Assembly (NCBI RefSeq): GCF_002895485.1
Contig: NZ_AZRK01000042.1
Location: 62,001 to 126,000, forward strand
Origin: Petrotoga sp. 9PWA.NaAc.5.4
Lineage (GTDB): Bacteria; Thermotogota; Thermotogae; Petrotogales; Petrotogaceae
Direction of reading: 5' to 3'
Length of the DNA: 64,000 bases
This document shows positions 52,693 through 63,177 of this stretch, in pieces (position 1 is the first letter of the stretch; each line of letters starts with the position of its first letter). The translations under genes and the position numbers were made by a program. Under the pieces are notes generated by a model. That model did no database searches. It worked only from the letters and a program-made list of their open reading frames with translations, and was not told the DNA's origin.

Positions 52693-54222
52693 CTATCGAA
52701 AAAATCGCATAATATCATTATAAGTTACAAAAATCATTAAAAATATCAAGAATAAAAATCCTATAGTATTTACTATAGCTTCAACTTTTGGACTAACCCT
52801 TTTTCTCGTAATCATCTCATATATAGAAAAAACTATCCTACCTCCATCTAAACCAGGAATAGGTATAAGATTAAATACACCCAAACTAATCGTTATCAAA
52901 GCCATAAGATTCAAAATTGCTTCTAAACCTACTTCTGCTGCTTGACCTATTATAGCTGCTGCTCCAACTGGGCCTGCTAATTGATCTGCAGATAATCTAC
53001 CTGTAAATAGTTGAACAAAAGATTGAAAAGTTAAAGCAATCATATTGTTTGCCCATTGAACAGGAACGGTTAAAGCTTCTATACCCTTAGGTCTCCAATT
53101 TTCATAAGCTGATTTTAATACGCCAGGTTTCAAAATAAAATCCAAAAAATCTGTTTTAGATATAGTAATTTCAAATCTTTCATTATTTCTCTCTATTAAT
53201 ACGTTAAGATAATTATCATCGAATGGTTTGTATTCATTTATTATTTCTTTTTCTGATATTGAAAACATCAATTGATCTGGATTAAGTTGAATCCTATAAA
53301 CTACATTTTGTAAGTCCGAACCATTTTCTATAGTAACACCGTTAATCTCTAAAATTTTGTCTCCTTCTTGAAATACACCAGATCCTTTAGATATTACATT
53401 TGAGAAAGTAGAATAAATTATTCCCGTTTCATATGTTGGAGCAACATAAGTATATCGTAGTAAACTTCCCTTAACTATCGTTCCATCCTCAAATTGTATT
53501 TCTATGGGATCACCTATTTCCATACGTCCCATAACTTCATATATTTCTTCCTCTCCATTTAAAGTAAGTATCCTGGAACTTTTTATACTCGTATCATTAA
53601 CACCTTGTACATTACTCAACAATATTATGGCTCTTTGTTCAGTTAATTTAGGAATCAAGGTAACATTTAATTCTTCACCATTTCTGATTACAGTTAAATC
53701 CAAATTTTTGCCAGACATTATTTCCATTTCTAAAACAGCGGGGTTAAAAACATAATTCCCATTTACCTTTTTTATTACATCACCAGGCATCAATCCAGCT
53801 TCACTTGCCACACTTTCTCTACCAACACGTTCCACTATTACTTCTGGAAACCCGTACACTCCAGCAATTCCTATGAAAATAAAATAGCCTAAAAGAAAAG
53901 AAAAGAGAGGCCCAGCAAAAGTAATTAAAAATTTTTGCCATGGTTTCTTATTATAAAATAAAGTAGGATCATTATTTGAATATCCTCCTTCAATAATTTC
54001 TTCTTCACCAGCAAGTCTCACATACCCTCCTAAAGGAATAGCATTGAACCTGAAAATTGTTTCCTTACCAGGAATTTTAAATATTGAAGGTCCGAAACCC
54101 ACAGCAAATTCTTCCACTTTTGTCTTAAAAATTTTAGCAAAAATAAAATGTCCAAATTCATGAACAAGTGCTATAACAGAAATAATGATTAAAAACCAAA
54201 TTATAGAGAGAACAACAGTCAT
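52693..54222 (-). CDS. rseP: Site-2 membrane metalloprotease RseP, two PDZ domains
   Basis: 509 residues. Intramembrane protease acting on anti-sigma factors or signal-peptide remnants. Zinc motif H21EFGH25 in the first helix and LIPIPGLDGGRIVF in the third supply the ligands; four membrane segments in all. Two PDZ domains lie in between (about 115-200 and 265-330; GLMPGDVIKKVNGN and GVFQEGDKILEINGV), with a longer insert than average. ATG overlaps the dxr stop (ATGA). The dxr-rseP-ispG order is common in bacteria. Confidence 0.93.
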   Translation of the reverse strand: MTVVLSIIWFLIIISVIALVHEFGHFIFAKIFKTKVEEFAVGFGPSIFKIPGKETIFRFNAIPLGGYVRLAGEEEIIEGGYSNNDPTLFYNKKPWQKFLITFAGPLFSFLLGYFIFIGIAGVYGFPEVIVERVGRESVASEAGLMPGDVIKKVNGNYVFNPAVLEMEIMSGKNLDLTVIRNGEELNVTLIPKLTEQRAIILLSNVQGVNDTSIKSSRILTLNGEEEIYEVMGRMEIGDPIEIQFEDGTIVKGSLLRYTYVAPTYETGIIYSTFSNVISKGSGVFQEGDKILEINGVTIENGSDLQNVVYRIQLNPDQLMFSISEKEIINEYKPFDDNYLNVLIERNNERFEITISKTDFLDFILKPGVLKSAYENWRPKGIEALTVPVQWANNMIALTFQSFVQLFTGRLSADQLAGPVGAAAIIGQAAEVGLEAILNLMALITISLGVFNLIPIPGLDGGRIVFSIYEMITRKRVSPKVEAIVNTIGFLFLIFLMIFVTYNDIMRFFR

Positions 54223-55379
54223 TTTTTTACCTCCAAAACATATTTTTTCGCGATTTCCCTACTTAATTTGTCCACTTTAAGTATATCATCTAAAGATGTA
54301 AATTTCAAACTTTCATTTTCATAAGAAAATGTTTGCTGAATTTCGTTAACTGTACTATATATTATTCGGTAAATATCACCAAATATAATTTCTCCTTTCA
54401 AATAACTATTCACAGCTACTTCATCAGCAGCATTATAAGCATTTTGAAGAAATTCTATCCCTAAAATATCTAAAGCTAATTTTAGTGCAGGGTACCTCTT
54501 AAAATCTACTTTGTGAAAATCTATTTTTTCTGAAAAGAAATCAGGTTTATCAAAATAATATTTTCTTTGAGGATATGAAAGCGAAAAGGCAATAGGTATT
54601 CTCATATCAGCTAAACCATAATGCATTTTTATAACTCCATCTGTAAATTGCACCATAGAATGTATTCTACTTTCTCTATTTATAGCAACAGTTATGTTCT
54701 TAGTTCTAAAAAGATGAAAGGCTTCAATCACCTCCAAGCCTTTATTAACCATTGTTGCAGAATCAATTGTTATTCTTTTCCCCATGGACCAAACAGGATG
54801 CTTAAGTACCTTATCTATAGGAGCATGTTCTAATTGATCTATGGGCTCGTCTCTTAGAGCTCCACCACTCGCGGTGATAATTATTTTTTCAGGTTTGGAA
54901 CTTTCTCCCAGTAAGAGCTGAAATATTGCACTATGTTCGCTATCTATAGGAATCAGTTCTTTTTCTTTTTTATAAGCGTTATTTAAAATAAAATTTCCTC
55001 CTGATACAATAGACTCCTTGTTAGCTAAACAAATTCTTTTAGAAACTTCTAAACTTTTAAGAGTATGTCTAAGTCCGCTAAATCCAGAAGTTGCTATTAT
55101 TGATATATCAGCATTACAATATTCAATAGCTTTTTCTACAGAGGTTTCTCCTTTAAAAATCATGCAACCATGATATGTAGAAGGTACCTCAAAAGATTCT
55201 TTAACTAATGCAACCGCCTTTAAATAATATTTGTCTATTACATCTTTTAACATCTCCCAATTCGAATATACAGAGCCACCAACAATTTTGAAATTATCTA
55301 TAAACCAATCTTTATTCAAAACTTCTAAAGCTTGTTTACCAATAGAACCAGAAATACCCGCAATAAAAACTGTTTTCAA
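54219..55379 (-). CDS. dxr: 1-deoxy-D-xylulose 5-phosphate reductoisomerase
   Basis: 386 residues. Second DXP-pathway step, NADPH dependent. FIAGISGSIGKQALEVL is the NADPH site (the usual TGSTGSIG reads AGISGSIG), then LANKESIVSGG, the metal-binding PIDSEHSAIFQLL, ITASGGALRD and SMGKRITIDSATMVNKGLEVIEA. A TATAAT at 55414-55419 on the minus strand is a likely -10 for the operon. Confidence 0.95.
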   Translation of the reverse strand: MKTVFIAGISGSIGKQALEVLNKDWFIDNFKIVGGSVYSNWEMLKDVIDKYYLKAVALVKESFEVPSTYHGCMIFKGETSVEKAIEYCNADISIIATSGFSGLRHTLKSLEVSKRICLANKESIVSGGNFILNNAYKKEKELIPIDSEHSAIFQLLLGESSKPEKIIITASGGALRDEPIDQLEHAPIDKVLKHPVWSMGKRITIDSATMVNKGLEVIEAFHLFRTKNITVAINRESRIHSMVQFTDGVIKMHYGLADMRIPIAFSLSYPQRKYYFDKPDFFSEKIDFHKVDFKRYPALKLALDILGIEFLQNAYNAADEVAVNSYLKGEIIFGDIYRIIYSTVNEIQQTFSYENESLKFTSLDDILKVDKLSREIAKKYVLEVKK

Positions 55380-55486
55380 AATAGTTCACCTTTCAATTGT
55401 TTATTTAGTAAAATTATACCATTTCTTAGTTCCAATAAAAATAAAAATTATGATAAAATATAAAAAAATAAAAAGAGGTGCTTGCT

Positions 55487-56575
55487 TTGAATATTGGTCA
55501 ATTTATCTTGGATAGCACTGATTTATTTACAGTATTTCGCTGGAACAACAATCCTTCTTTAATAAGATTCACAGAAGCTGATAATATATATAACACATTA
55601 TTATTAAGCTTGTTCATATTTTCCGACGATTCAAAAGTAAAAGTAGTTAAAATTTTACAAAATAAAATATACGAAACAATTCCTAAGATAGTACTTTCAG
55701 ATATCTCTCTTACTACAAAAAATAAAATTGAAGAAAAAGGGAAAGATATATGGAATAAGACAGTCGAAAAAGCTTTTCAAGAAGTAGAATCTAAATTGGA
55801 TAAAAAAATTACTGAACGCATGTTCAATAAACATACTTTCGATGAAAGTACCGAAAATAAAATAAAGTTGATTAATCTTTTAGTAACAAGAAAAGAAGCA
55901 GAAATTAATGAACGGGTTTTCCCAGAATATTATAAGGAACCCAAAATGAAAAATGAAATGAAAGCAAAAAGAATTATTTTGAGCAACAAACATCAAATCG
56001 AATTACTTTGCGAAGAACTATTAAACATTTCCACAAGGCTTGTAACCATGACAAGATGGAACAAAAACCATAGAAATATTAAAACTTCTGTTTCTTCACA
56101 TTCTTTTTTTGTCTTCTTAATATCTTATCTGTTAGCCCTGATTTCAAATTTAGAAACAGAAATTATATACGACGTTATGGCAGCATCAATACTTCATGAC
56201 TTACCAGAAGCTTTTACAGGTGATGTAATAAGTCCAACAAAAAGGAAAGTTAAAGGATTAGAAGAGATAATAAATGAAATAGAAAAAGAATTTGTTCATG
56301 AATGGTCAGATAGCAAAAGTATATTGAAAGAAAAAGTCGATAAATTTGAAAAATATATTTTTAATCCTTTCAAAAATACTTATGGAAAATACGTTAAAAC
56401 AGCGGATTTGTTAGCAGCTTTAATTGAATGCTCTCTCGAAATTAGTACTGGGAATCAAAATTCTTATTTTTTAAAAACCTTTGACTCAATAAAAAGAGAA
56501 ACCTTACAGGTTTCTCCACTCGACATAAATGATATTATATATGAAATTGAAAAAGAAACCTTTATTCGCCCCTAA
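55487..56575 (+). CDS. HD-domain phosphohydrolase (YfbR/COG1896-like)
   Basis: About 362 residues. The start is put at TTG 55487 because a GTG three codons earlier overlaps the ribosome site AGAGGTG. The N-terminal part (about 1-180) resembles another helical HD-like half without metal ligands. The C-terminal part holds the metal set of YfbR-type 5'-nucleotidases: TSVSSHSFFVFLISYLLAL (His), ASILHDLPEAFTGDVISPTKR (His-Asp, Glu, Asp), and YVKTADLLAALIE (Asp). Likely acts on nucleoside monophosphates or related phosphates. Convergent with, and overlapping by 14 bases, the small gene that follows. Confidence 0.82.
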   Translation: MNIGQFILDSTDLFTVFRWNNNPSLIRFTEADNIYNTLLLSLFIFSDDSKVKVVKILQNKIYETIPKIVLSDISLTTKNKIEEKGKDIWNKTVEKAFQEVESKLDKKITERMFNKHTFDESTENKIKLINLLVTRKEAEINERVFPEYYKEPKMKNEMKAKRIILSNKHQIELLCEELLNISTRLVTMTRWNKNHRNIKTSVSSHSFFVFLISYLLALISNLETEIIYDVMAASILHDLPEAFTGDVISPTKRKVKGLEEIINEIEKEFVHEWSDSKSILKEKVDKFEKYIFNPFKNTYGKYVKTADLLAALIECSLEISTGNQNSYFLKTFDSIKRETLQVSPLDINDIIYEIEKETFIRP

Positions 56576-56759
56576 CGAATTTTTTTTCACCGTTTGGAAG
56601 CTTAAATTTAACAACAACACCCTTAGGAGGATTTTCATAACCTTTAAAAATTTTATGCACATTTTTTTCATTAATTCCAACTTCAACACCCTCTGCAGAA
56701 ATATGTGCTTCAAATGGATCTTCTTTGTATACAAAGACTGTTACTTCGATTTCTTTCAT
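56562..56759 (-). CDS. Small conserved protein, unknown function
   Basis: 65 residues from ATG 56759, which has GGAGGG six bases upstream; an ATG six codons earlier is before that ribosome site. Sequence starts MKEIEVTVFVYKEDPFEAHI and ends with NPPKGVVVKFKLPNGEKKF, predicting a small beta-rich cytoplasmic protein without cysteines or membrane helix. Not recognised. Its 3' end overlaps the convergent HD gene, so the stop region is shared and the two messages can pair. Confidence 0.65.
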   Translation of the reverse strand: MKEIEVTVFVYKEDPFEAHISAEGVEVGINEKNVHKIFKGYENPPKGVVVKFKLPNGEKKFVRGE

Positions 56760-56847
56760 AAAATCCCTCCTCATCATTTCTTTATTTACTATCTTTTGTT
56801 TATATTTTAAAACTTAATTTTTTCAAAAACGCTCCTTTAAAAGTAAA

Positions 56848-57300
56848 TCAAAAGCTTTTCTTTGAATCCAAAAGAAAAGTAACTGGCCCATCATTTATAA
56901 TTTTGACTTTCATGTGAGATTGAAACTTACCGGTTTGAACGTTAAGAGAATAATTTTCTTTCAAGAAGTCAACAAATTTATTATACAAAACCTCTGCTTT
57001 CTCTGGATTTGCAGACTCCGTAAAAGAAGGCCTTCTACCTTTACGACAATCTCCATACAATGTAAATTGTGAAACAACCAATAACTCCCCCTCAGTTTCA
57101 AGTACTGATTTATTCATTTTCCCTTGTTGGTCTTCAAAAATTCTAAGATTCACTATTTTGTCTGCTAACCAAAAAATATCTTTTTCTTCATCTGAAAATG
57201 ATATTCCTACAAAAACGAGCAATCCATTCCTAATACTTGCGATTGTTTCGTTGTTTACTTCGACACTTGACTCAATAACTCTTTGAACAACAGCCCTCAA
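56848..57300 (-). CDS. dtd: D-aminoacyl-tRNA deacylase
   Basis: 150 residues. Removes D-amino acids (and glycine from tRNA-Ala). [15 protein letters not shown] opens the family; [23 protein letters not shown] contains the SQFTL motif and [12 protein letters not shown] the GPVT cross-subunit motif. TTG start with AGGAGG about nine bases upstream inside the end of rsh; gap to rsh is three bases, as in many bacteria. Confidence 0.95.
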   Translation of the reverse strand: MRAVVQRVIESSVEVNNETIASIRNGLLVFVGISFSDEEKDIFWLADKIVNLRIFEDQQGKMNKSVLETEGELLVVSQFTLYGDCRKGRRPSFTESANPEKAEVLYNKFVDFLKENYSLNVQTGKFQSHMKVKIINDGPVTFLLDSKKSF

Positions 57301-57303
57301 AAA

Positions 57304-59445
57304 TTATACCCTCCTTACAGCATAAACTCCTTTGGCATTTTCTAACTTGTTACATACTAATTTCAAATGATTTAGATTGTGAACAGATAAATACATTTTC
57401 AAACTTAAAAAATTACCGTCATTATGCATTTCAAATTTTTCAATGTGTCCTCCTTCATTATTTATAGTATTTCTTACATTATTTATTTGTTCTTTACTCT
57501 CAATATCTACCTTTATCATAGCAGAAAAATTGTTTTGATTTCCTTCGGCCCATTGAACATTAACTTTCTTATCTAATGGAAGTTCTTTAATATTCTTACA
57601 ATCTATCCTGTGTATTCCTATTCCTTTTCTACTTACTACTCCAACTATTTGATCTCCCGGAACAGGCATACAGCATTTAGCAAAGTAGCTGTCTACCCCT
57701 TCTTCTCCATCTACCAATACAGAATTGCTTAAAACTTTAAAACTTTTCTTTTCTATTTTCTTTGTTTTTTCATCAACTTTTATAGCAGGAACAAATATAT
57801 TTCGAATAGTATTAATACTTATATCTTCTAAATCCAACTTGATAAAAAATTCTTCATCATTTTTAATGTTATATTTTATATAAAAACCAATTTCTTTCAA
57901 CTTTTCTAACATTTCTTCCATAGAAATGTTCAATTTTTTAGATAGTTCTCTAAACTTATCTTTTCCTCTTTCAATCAATTCTTGTTCATTCTTTTGACGA
58001 TAATATTTTTTGATTTTTGCTTTAGTTCTCGGAGAATTAGCGTATTTTAACCAGTCTATACTCGGGCCCTGAAAATTCCTGTTGATTAATATTTCTACTA
58101 TGTCACCTGTTTTAAGTTTGTAAGAAAGAGGCACAAGTTTCCCATTAACTCTCGCACCGGCAAAATGATTCCCAATTTCAGTATGTACACCATAGGCAAA
58201 ATCTATTGGAGTTGAGTCCTTAGGCAAATGAATAATCTCCCCTTTAGGAGTGAATACAAAAATTTCCTGAGAAATCAAATTAGTTTCAATGTCTTTCATT
58301 TCAAAAGCATTTTGAGCTATGTCTTTATGCAACTCCATTAAATTCCTCAAAAATTTTAATTTTTCTGGACTTATTCCTTCTTTATAAACCCAATGAGCTG
58401 CTAAACCATATTCTGCTTCCTCATGCATTTTCCAATCCCTTATTTGAATTTCTAAAGGATCTCCTTTATGAGTTATCACAGTCGTGTGCAAAGATTTATA
58501 TCCGTTAAATTTTGGTGTCGCAATATAATCCTTTATTCGTCCAGGTATAGGTGACCACAAAGAATGAATTATACCTAAAGCAGCGTAACATCTACTTGAG
58601 TCTTCAGTTATTATCCTTAAAGCTATATAATCATAGATTTCATCAAGAGTTTTACCTTTCCTGATCATTTTATCCCAAATACTATATAAATGTTTGGCTC
58701 TACCTTCCACGGTGGCTTTTATTTTTTGTCTAGATAATTCTTTTCGTATAATATCAGCATATTCACTAAGTTTTTCATTGCCATTTTTTAATTTTTCTTC
58801 CACTTTTTCCTTTAAACTAAAATATTTATCTGGATACAGATATCTAAAAGATAGATCTTCAAGCTCCTCTTTAATTTTGTAGATACCTAATCTATGTGCT
58901 ATAGGTGCATAAATTTTTAAAGTCTCTTCTGCTTTACTTATCTGCTTTTTCCTATCAACATAATCCAAAGTCCTCATATTATGCAATCTATCAGCCAATT
59001 TAACGATTATTACTCTTATATCTTCTGACATAGCAAAAAGCATCTTTCGAATAGTCTCAATTTTCTCAAGCGATTTCATATCTTTTTCATTTAAACGCTC
59101 ATTAAGTTTTAAACTACTTATTTTTGTCACGCCAGAAACTATTCTCGCAATATCAACTCCAAATTTTTCTTTTATCTTCTCTAAAGAAACATTACAGTCT
59201 TCTACTACATCATGTAGTAAACCAGAAACTATAGTATCTACATCCATTTTTAAGTTAGCAAGAATTAAGGCAACATTCTTTGGATGTTCAAAAAAATCCT
59301 CTCCAGAATCTCTTAATTGCCCCTCATGAGCTACTTCAGCAAATTCATAAGCTTCTATTATTCTATCTCTATCTTTTTTTGAAAGCTTTCTCTCAAGAAG
59401 ATGTTCAATTTCTTTTTCAAAAGTTTTAGACGATTCAACCAACAT
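57304..59445 (-). CDS. relA: Bifunctional (p)ppGpp synthetase/hydrolase (RelA/SpoT, Rsh)
   Basis: 713 residues from ATG 59445 (AAGAGGTG seven bases upstream). Domains: hydrolase HD (about 25-190) with DSGEDFFEHPKNVA and GLLHDVVEDC intact, synthetase (about 230-350; GRAKHLYSIWDKMIRKG, PKFNGYKSLHTTV), TGS (about 395-455; FTPKGEIIHLPKDSTPIDFAY), zinc-finger-like region (CCMPVPGDQIVG) and ACT. Both activities appear functional. The only Rsh in the window; co-transcribed with dtd. Confidence 0.95.
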   Translation of the reverse strand: MLVESSKTFEKEIEHLLERKLSKKDRDRIIEAYEFAEVAHEGQLRDSGEDFFEHPKNVALILANLKMDVDTIVSGLLHDVVEDCNVSLEKIKEKFGVDIARIVSGVTKISSLKLNERLNEKDMKSLEKIETIRKMLFAMSEDIRVIIVKLADRLHNMRTLDYVDRKKQISKAEETLKIYAPIAHRLGIYKIKEELEDLSFRYLYPDKYFSLKEKVEEKLKNGNEKLSEYADIIRKELSRQKIKATVEGRAKHLYSIWDKMIRKGKTLDEIYDYIALRIITEDSSRCYAALGIIHSLWSPIPGRIKDYIATPKFNGYKSLHTTVITHKGDPLEIQIRDWKMHEEAEYGLAAHWVYKEGISPEKLKFLRNLMELHKDIAQNAFEMKDIETNLISQEIFVFTPKGEIIHLPKDSTPIDFAYGVHTEIGNHFAGARVNGKLVPLSYKLKTGDIVEILINRNFQGPSIDWLKYANSPRTKAKIKKYYRQKNEQELIERGKDKFRELSKKLNISMEEMLEKLKEIGFYIKYNIKNDEEFFIKLDLEDISINTIRNIFVPAIKVDEKTKKIEKKSFKVLSNSVLVDGEEGVDSYFAKCCMPVPGDQIVGVVSRKGIGIHRIDCKNIKELPLDKKVNVQWAEGNQNNFSAMIKVDIESKEQINNVRNTINNEGGHIEKFEMHNDGNFLSLKMYLSVHNLNHLKLVCNKLENAKGVYAVRRV

Positions 59446-59814
59446 AATAAACACCTCTTAAAATTCAAGTGAAAATTAAAAATAAAATATTATTTAATTT
59501 AATACGTTATTTCATTAAAATTATATCATAAATATTTAATAATTTATAATATATGACACTTATAACTGGTCGTATCTATGCTTAATAACTAGACTTTCAC
59601 TGATAAAATTTAAAAAGCTATTATATTAAAAATTAATCTAACAAAATTTATAAAATAGTAATCATTTTTTTATTTAAGGTTCCAAATAATATGATTAAAT
59701 ACGAAAGGATTCAGTCTCTCCTTTGAATATTAATATTTCTTAATAAACTTTGAAATTCTCTAAAAAATTTATTGATATAATCAACTTAGAAAAAATCAAA
59801 AGGAGGGAAATATA
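59446..59814. other. Intergenic region between rsh and pstS
   Basis: 369 bp, strongly AT-rich, divergent promoters expected. On the plus side a TATAAT (59776-59781) stands 39 bases before the pstS ATG, but the nearest -35-like TTGAAA (59750-59755) is 20 bases away. A weak -35 would fit activation by a PhoB-type regulator; no Pho box could be identified by eye. No interspersed repeat copy here. Confidence 0.4.
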
Positions 59815-60639
59815 ATGAAAAAAACTATTTTAACGTTAGCTTTATTAGGTTTGTTGGTATTTTCTTTTGCTGAAACACTTGTTATAAAAGGATCAAACAC
59901 TATTTTTCCAGTTACACAACTATGGATTGAAGAGATGAAAACTATGTATCCGGATTTAACAATTACATTAGAAGGAGCTGGTTCTTCTACAGGTATATCG
60001 GCACTATTTAATGGTACAACGGACATAGCTAATTCTAGTAGATGGCTAAAAGCAGAAGAAATAAAGCAGATGGGACAAGAGGGAAAATACTTTATTCCGA
60101 TAGTCTTGGGATACGATGGAATAGCGATTATAGTTAATCCAGAACTTCCAATTGATAATATTTCATTGGAAAATCTTGCAGCCATATATACAGGAAAAAT
60201 TACAAGATGGAATCAATTAGATCCTAATTTACCAAACGAAAGGATTGTAGTGTATTCACGAAATAGTGCATCGGGAACATATGAAACCTTTGTTGAAAAA
60301 GTATTAAAGGGTGAAAGAATGGCACCAACTGTGCAATTGTTAGAATCTACTCAAGCAGAAATTACTTCGGTCGCAAGAAATAAGTATGCTATAGCTTATA
60401 CAGGAATAGGATATGTAACCAACGATGTTAAAGTTCTTACGGTTAATGGTATTCAACCAACAAAAATAAATATATTAAATTCAGTATATCCTATTTCCAG
60501 ACCACTTTTTATGTTTGTTGATGCAACAAATGGTTATCCAGAAACAGGTAAGGTTAAACAATTTATCACTTTCGGACTTTCCAAAAGAGGACAGGAATTA
60601 GTTGAACAAGCTGGTTATATTGCAGCATATGGTTTTTAA
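59815..60639 (+). CDS. pstS: Phosphate ABC transporter substrate-binding protein
   Basis: 274 residues. A signal peptide (MKKTILTLALLGLLVFSFA), then the PstS fold: LVIKGSNTIFPVTQLWIEEM, ITLEGAGSSTGISALFNGTTDIANSSRWL and YSRNSASGTYETF, which bind the anion through Ser, Thr and Asp backbones. No lipobox Cys was seen. GGAGGG before the ATG. First gene of pstSCAB-phoU. Confidence 0.95.
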   Translation: MKKTILTLALLGLLVFSFAETLVIKGSNTIFPVTQLWIEEMKTMYPDLTITLEGAGSSTGISALFNGTTDIANSSRWLKAEEIKQMGQEGKYFIPIVLGYDGIAIIVNPELPIDNISLENLAAIYTGKITRWNQLDPNLPNERIVVYSRNSASGTYETFVEKVLKGERMAPTVQLLESTQAEITSVARNKYAIAYTGIGYVTNDVKVLTVNGIQPTKINILNSVYPISRPLFMFVDATNGYPETGKVKQFITFGLSKRGQELVEQAGYIAAYGF

Positions 60640-60675
60640 TTGACTAAAACATTGTTTTTAAGGAGTGCTTAATTT

Positions 60676-61542
60676 GTGAATAGACGGAATGTTAAAGATA
60701 AAATAAATCAAGGTTTAATTACAATTGTGGCTTTTATAGGAATATTCGCATTAATAGGTCTATTCATCTTTATAATTAATGAATCAATTCCAGCCCTAAC
60801 TCAAGTTGGGGCTGAAATCTTTACAAGTATATATTGGTACCCAACCTATAATCCACCTGAATACGGTATGTTAGCTATGATAATTGGTTCGTTAATATTA
60901 ACAGGTTTTTCTTCACTTCTTGTTTTACCTCTCGGATATATAATTGCTTTCTTTTTATATGATTATGCAAATCCTACTGAACAAACAGTTATAAAATCTA
61001 CAATAGATCTATTATCAGGAATACCTACAGTTATAATAGGTTCATTCTTGTTTATTTATGTTTCTCCTATAATGATGAAACTGGGGGCTTGGTCTTCAGG
61101 AAATTTGTTATTGGCAGCAATTGGTTTATCAATATTGTCTTTGCCTTACGCCGCTTCATTGATGCAAGAATCACTTTCTTCAGTAGATGTAAGCTTAAAA
61201 GAAGCCGCTCTGGCAATGGGAGCAAGTAGATTTACGGCAGGTTTTAAAATAGTATCAAAAAAAGCTTTGCCTGGCCTTTTGAATGCAACAATATTGACTG
61301 TAAATAGAATAATCGGAGAAACTATAGTAGTTTTAATGGTCGCCGGAGGAGCTGCAATAATACCTCGCTCATTATGGGACCCAGTTAGACCATTAACAGC
61401 AGTTATAGCAAGTGAAATGGGCGAAGTAGCGGTCGGCAGTTTGCACTATTCTGCACTTTTTACTGCCGGATTGATTTTATTAACCATTTCTTTTGTTTTA
61501 ACACTTTTATCCAGAAGAATTACCAGGAGTGGATCAAGTTGA
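60676..61542 (+). CDS. pstC: Phosphate ABC transporter permease PstC
   Basis: 288 residues, six membrane helices. EAALAMGASRFTAGFKIVSKKALPGLLNA (about 175-203) is the EAA loop contacting PstB; IVALxxGIPTVIIGSF-type segment LLSGIPTVIIGSFLF near 115. Starts at GTG after AAGGAG. Its stop overlaps the pstA start by four bases. Confidence 0.95.
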   Translation: MNRRNVKDKINQGLITIVAFIGIFALIGLFIFIINESIPALTQVGAEIFTSIYWYPTYNPPEYGMLAMIIGSLILTGFSSLLVLPLGYIIAFFLYDYANPTEQTVIKSTIDLLSGIPTVIIGSFLFIYVSPIMMKLGAWSSGNLLLAAIGLSILSLPYAASLMQESLSSVDVSLKEAALAMGASRFTAGFKIVSKKALPGLLNATILTVNRIIGETIVVLMVAGGAAIIPRSLWDPVRPLTAVIASEMGEVAVGSLHYSALFTAGLILLTISFVLTLLSRRITRSGSS

Positions 61543-62375
61543 AAATTCAAACAGGAAAAGATTTAATAATTTCAAATATCTTCAGAATAATAAGTTACAT
61601 CGCATTTATTATAATAGCAACTATAATAATTACTGTGGTTGTTGATGGTGCAAGATATTTTACTCCTTCATTTTTTATAGAATATCCAAAGCAAGGTATG
61701 ACTAGCGGAGGAATAGGTCCTGCAATTTTGGGAAGTTTAATAATGATATTCTTTATTTTACTTTTTTCAATACCCATAGGAGTTTTAACTGGTACTTTTT
61801 TGTCTGAATATGGTGCAAAATCGAGGTTAGGAAGAATTATTGACGCATCTATCACTTCTTTATCAGGTGTTCCTTCGGTTGTATACGGTTTGTTCGGTCT
61901 GTCACTATTTTCAATTACGTTAGGATTTGGAACATCTATTTTAAGTGGTAGTTTAACTTTAGCAATTATGACATTACCTGTAATTGCCTCTTCCGTTAGA
62001 GAGGCTCTTGCTTCTTTGCCACGGGAACTCAGAGAATCAGCCTATGCTTTGGGCGCAAAAAAAAGTGAAACGATTTTTAAAATATTATATCCAGCTGCAA
62101 AAAATAGAATTATAACAGCTATATTAATCGGAGCAGGAAGAGTCATTGGAGAAACTGCTCCAGTACTATTAACGGGAGCTGTTTTTTATTCTACCAAACT
62201 TCCTAATTCTCTGTTAGATCCTGTTATGACATTACCGACACATATATATTTTATAACAATGGCATATGGTCAAGACGCACAATGGATGGCTAAAGCAACC
62301 TCTGCTTTTTTATTAATTTTAGTCTTGATTCTTTATTTAACAGCTTTTAAAATACGAGGAGGACAGAAAAAATAA
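61539..62375 (+). CDS. pstA: Phosphate ABC transporter permease PstA
   Basis: 278 residues with six membrane segments. Start TTG overlapping pstC (TTGA). [15 protein letters not shown] and [15 protein letters not shown] near 60-120; EAA loop [28 protein letters not shown] near 163-190, followed by [15 protein letters not shown]. Last base of its stop is the first base of pstB. Confidence 0.95.
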   Translation: MKIQTGKDLIISNIFRIISYIAFIIIATIIITVVVDGARYFTPSFFIEYPKQGMTSGGIGPAILGSLIMIFFILLFSIPIGVLTGTFLSEYGAKSRLGRIIDASITSLSGVPSVVYGLFGLSLFSITLGFGTSILSGSLTLAIMTLPVIASSVREALASLPRELRESAYALGAKKSETIFKILYPAAKNRIITAILIGAGRVIGETAPVLLTGAVFYSTKLPNSLLDPVMTLPTHIYFITMAYGQDAQWMAKATSAFLLILVLILYLTAFKIRGGQKK

Positions 62376-63136
62376 TGAACGAAGAAACAATTATCACAAT
62401 TCAAAATTTTAATGCTTGGTACGATAAAAAACAAGCTCTAAAGGATATAAATATATCTATCAAAAAAAATACCATAAGTGCAATTATTGGGCCATCTGGA
62501 TGTGGAAAATCTACATTGTTAAGAAGTATAAACAGAATAAACGATGAAATTCCATCCTATAGAACAGAGGGAGAAATCTTGTTCGATGGAATTAATGTTT
62601 ATGATAAAAATATTGATCTTTCTCTGTTAAGAAAAAGGATAGGTATGGTTTTTCAAAAACCTGTTCCTTTTCCTATGTCTATATACGAAAACATTGCATT
62701 CGGGTTAAGAATTCATGGAATAAAGAAGAAAGATAAAATTGATGAAATTGTGGAAATGGCTTTAAAAAGAGCTGCGCTATGGAAAGAAGTTAAAGATGAA
62801 TTAGAAAAACCCGCAAGTGAATTATCTGGCGGTCAACAGCAAAGATTGTGTATAGCAAGAGCCATTGCCGTAGACCCTCAAATAATATTGTTGGATGAGC
62901 CTACATCTGCTTTGGATCCAATTGCTACCAGAAAAATTGAAGACCTGATAGAACATTTATCAGAAAATTATACTATTATTATCGTAACACATAATCTTGC
63001 GCAAGCTATTCGAATATCTGATTATATGTATTTCATGTTTCAAGGAGAACTTATTGAATCCGGAAAAACAAGCGATATTATCAAAAACCCAAAAGAAAAG
63101 TTGACTGAAGATTATTTAAATGGTAGAATTAGTTAA
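62375..63136 (+). CDS. pstB: Phosphate ABC transporter ATPase PstB
   Basis: 253 residues. Walker [22 protein letters not shown], characteristic of PstB; Q-loop [25 protein letters not shown], signature [16 protein letters not shown], Walker [16 protein letters not shown], His switch [14 protein letters not shown]. Translationally coupled to pstA. Confidence 0.97.
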   Translation: MNEETIITIQNFNAWYDKKQALKDINISIKKNTISAIIGPSGCGKSTLLRSINRINDEIPSYRTEGEILFDGINVYDKNIDLSLLRKRIGMVFQKPVPFPMSIYENIAFGLRIHGIKKKDKIDEIVEMALKRAALWKEVKDELEKPASELSGGQQQRLCIARAIAVDPQIILLDEPTSALDPIATRKIEDLIEHLSENYTIIIVTHNLAQAIRISDYMYFMFQGELIESGKTSDIIKNPKEKLTEDYLNGRIS

Positions 63137-63177
63137 TAAACAGTCTAATTTAAATTCGTTACAAAGAAGGTGTTAAA

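Noticed and set aside
56504-56810. Alternative overlapping frames around the HD/small-gene junction
   Set aside because: Two other frames of similar length exist, but only the minus-strand frame with GGAGGG and ATG at 56759 has a ribosome site and normal composition.
59455-59814. PhoB box upstream of pstS
   Set aside because: Expected from context, but no pair of direct repeats at the right spacing could be picked out with confidence by eye in this AT-rich sequence.
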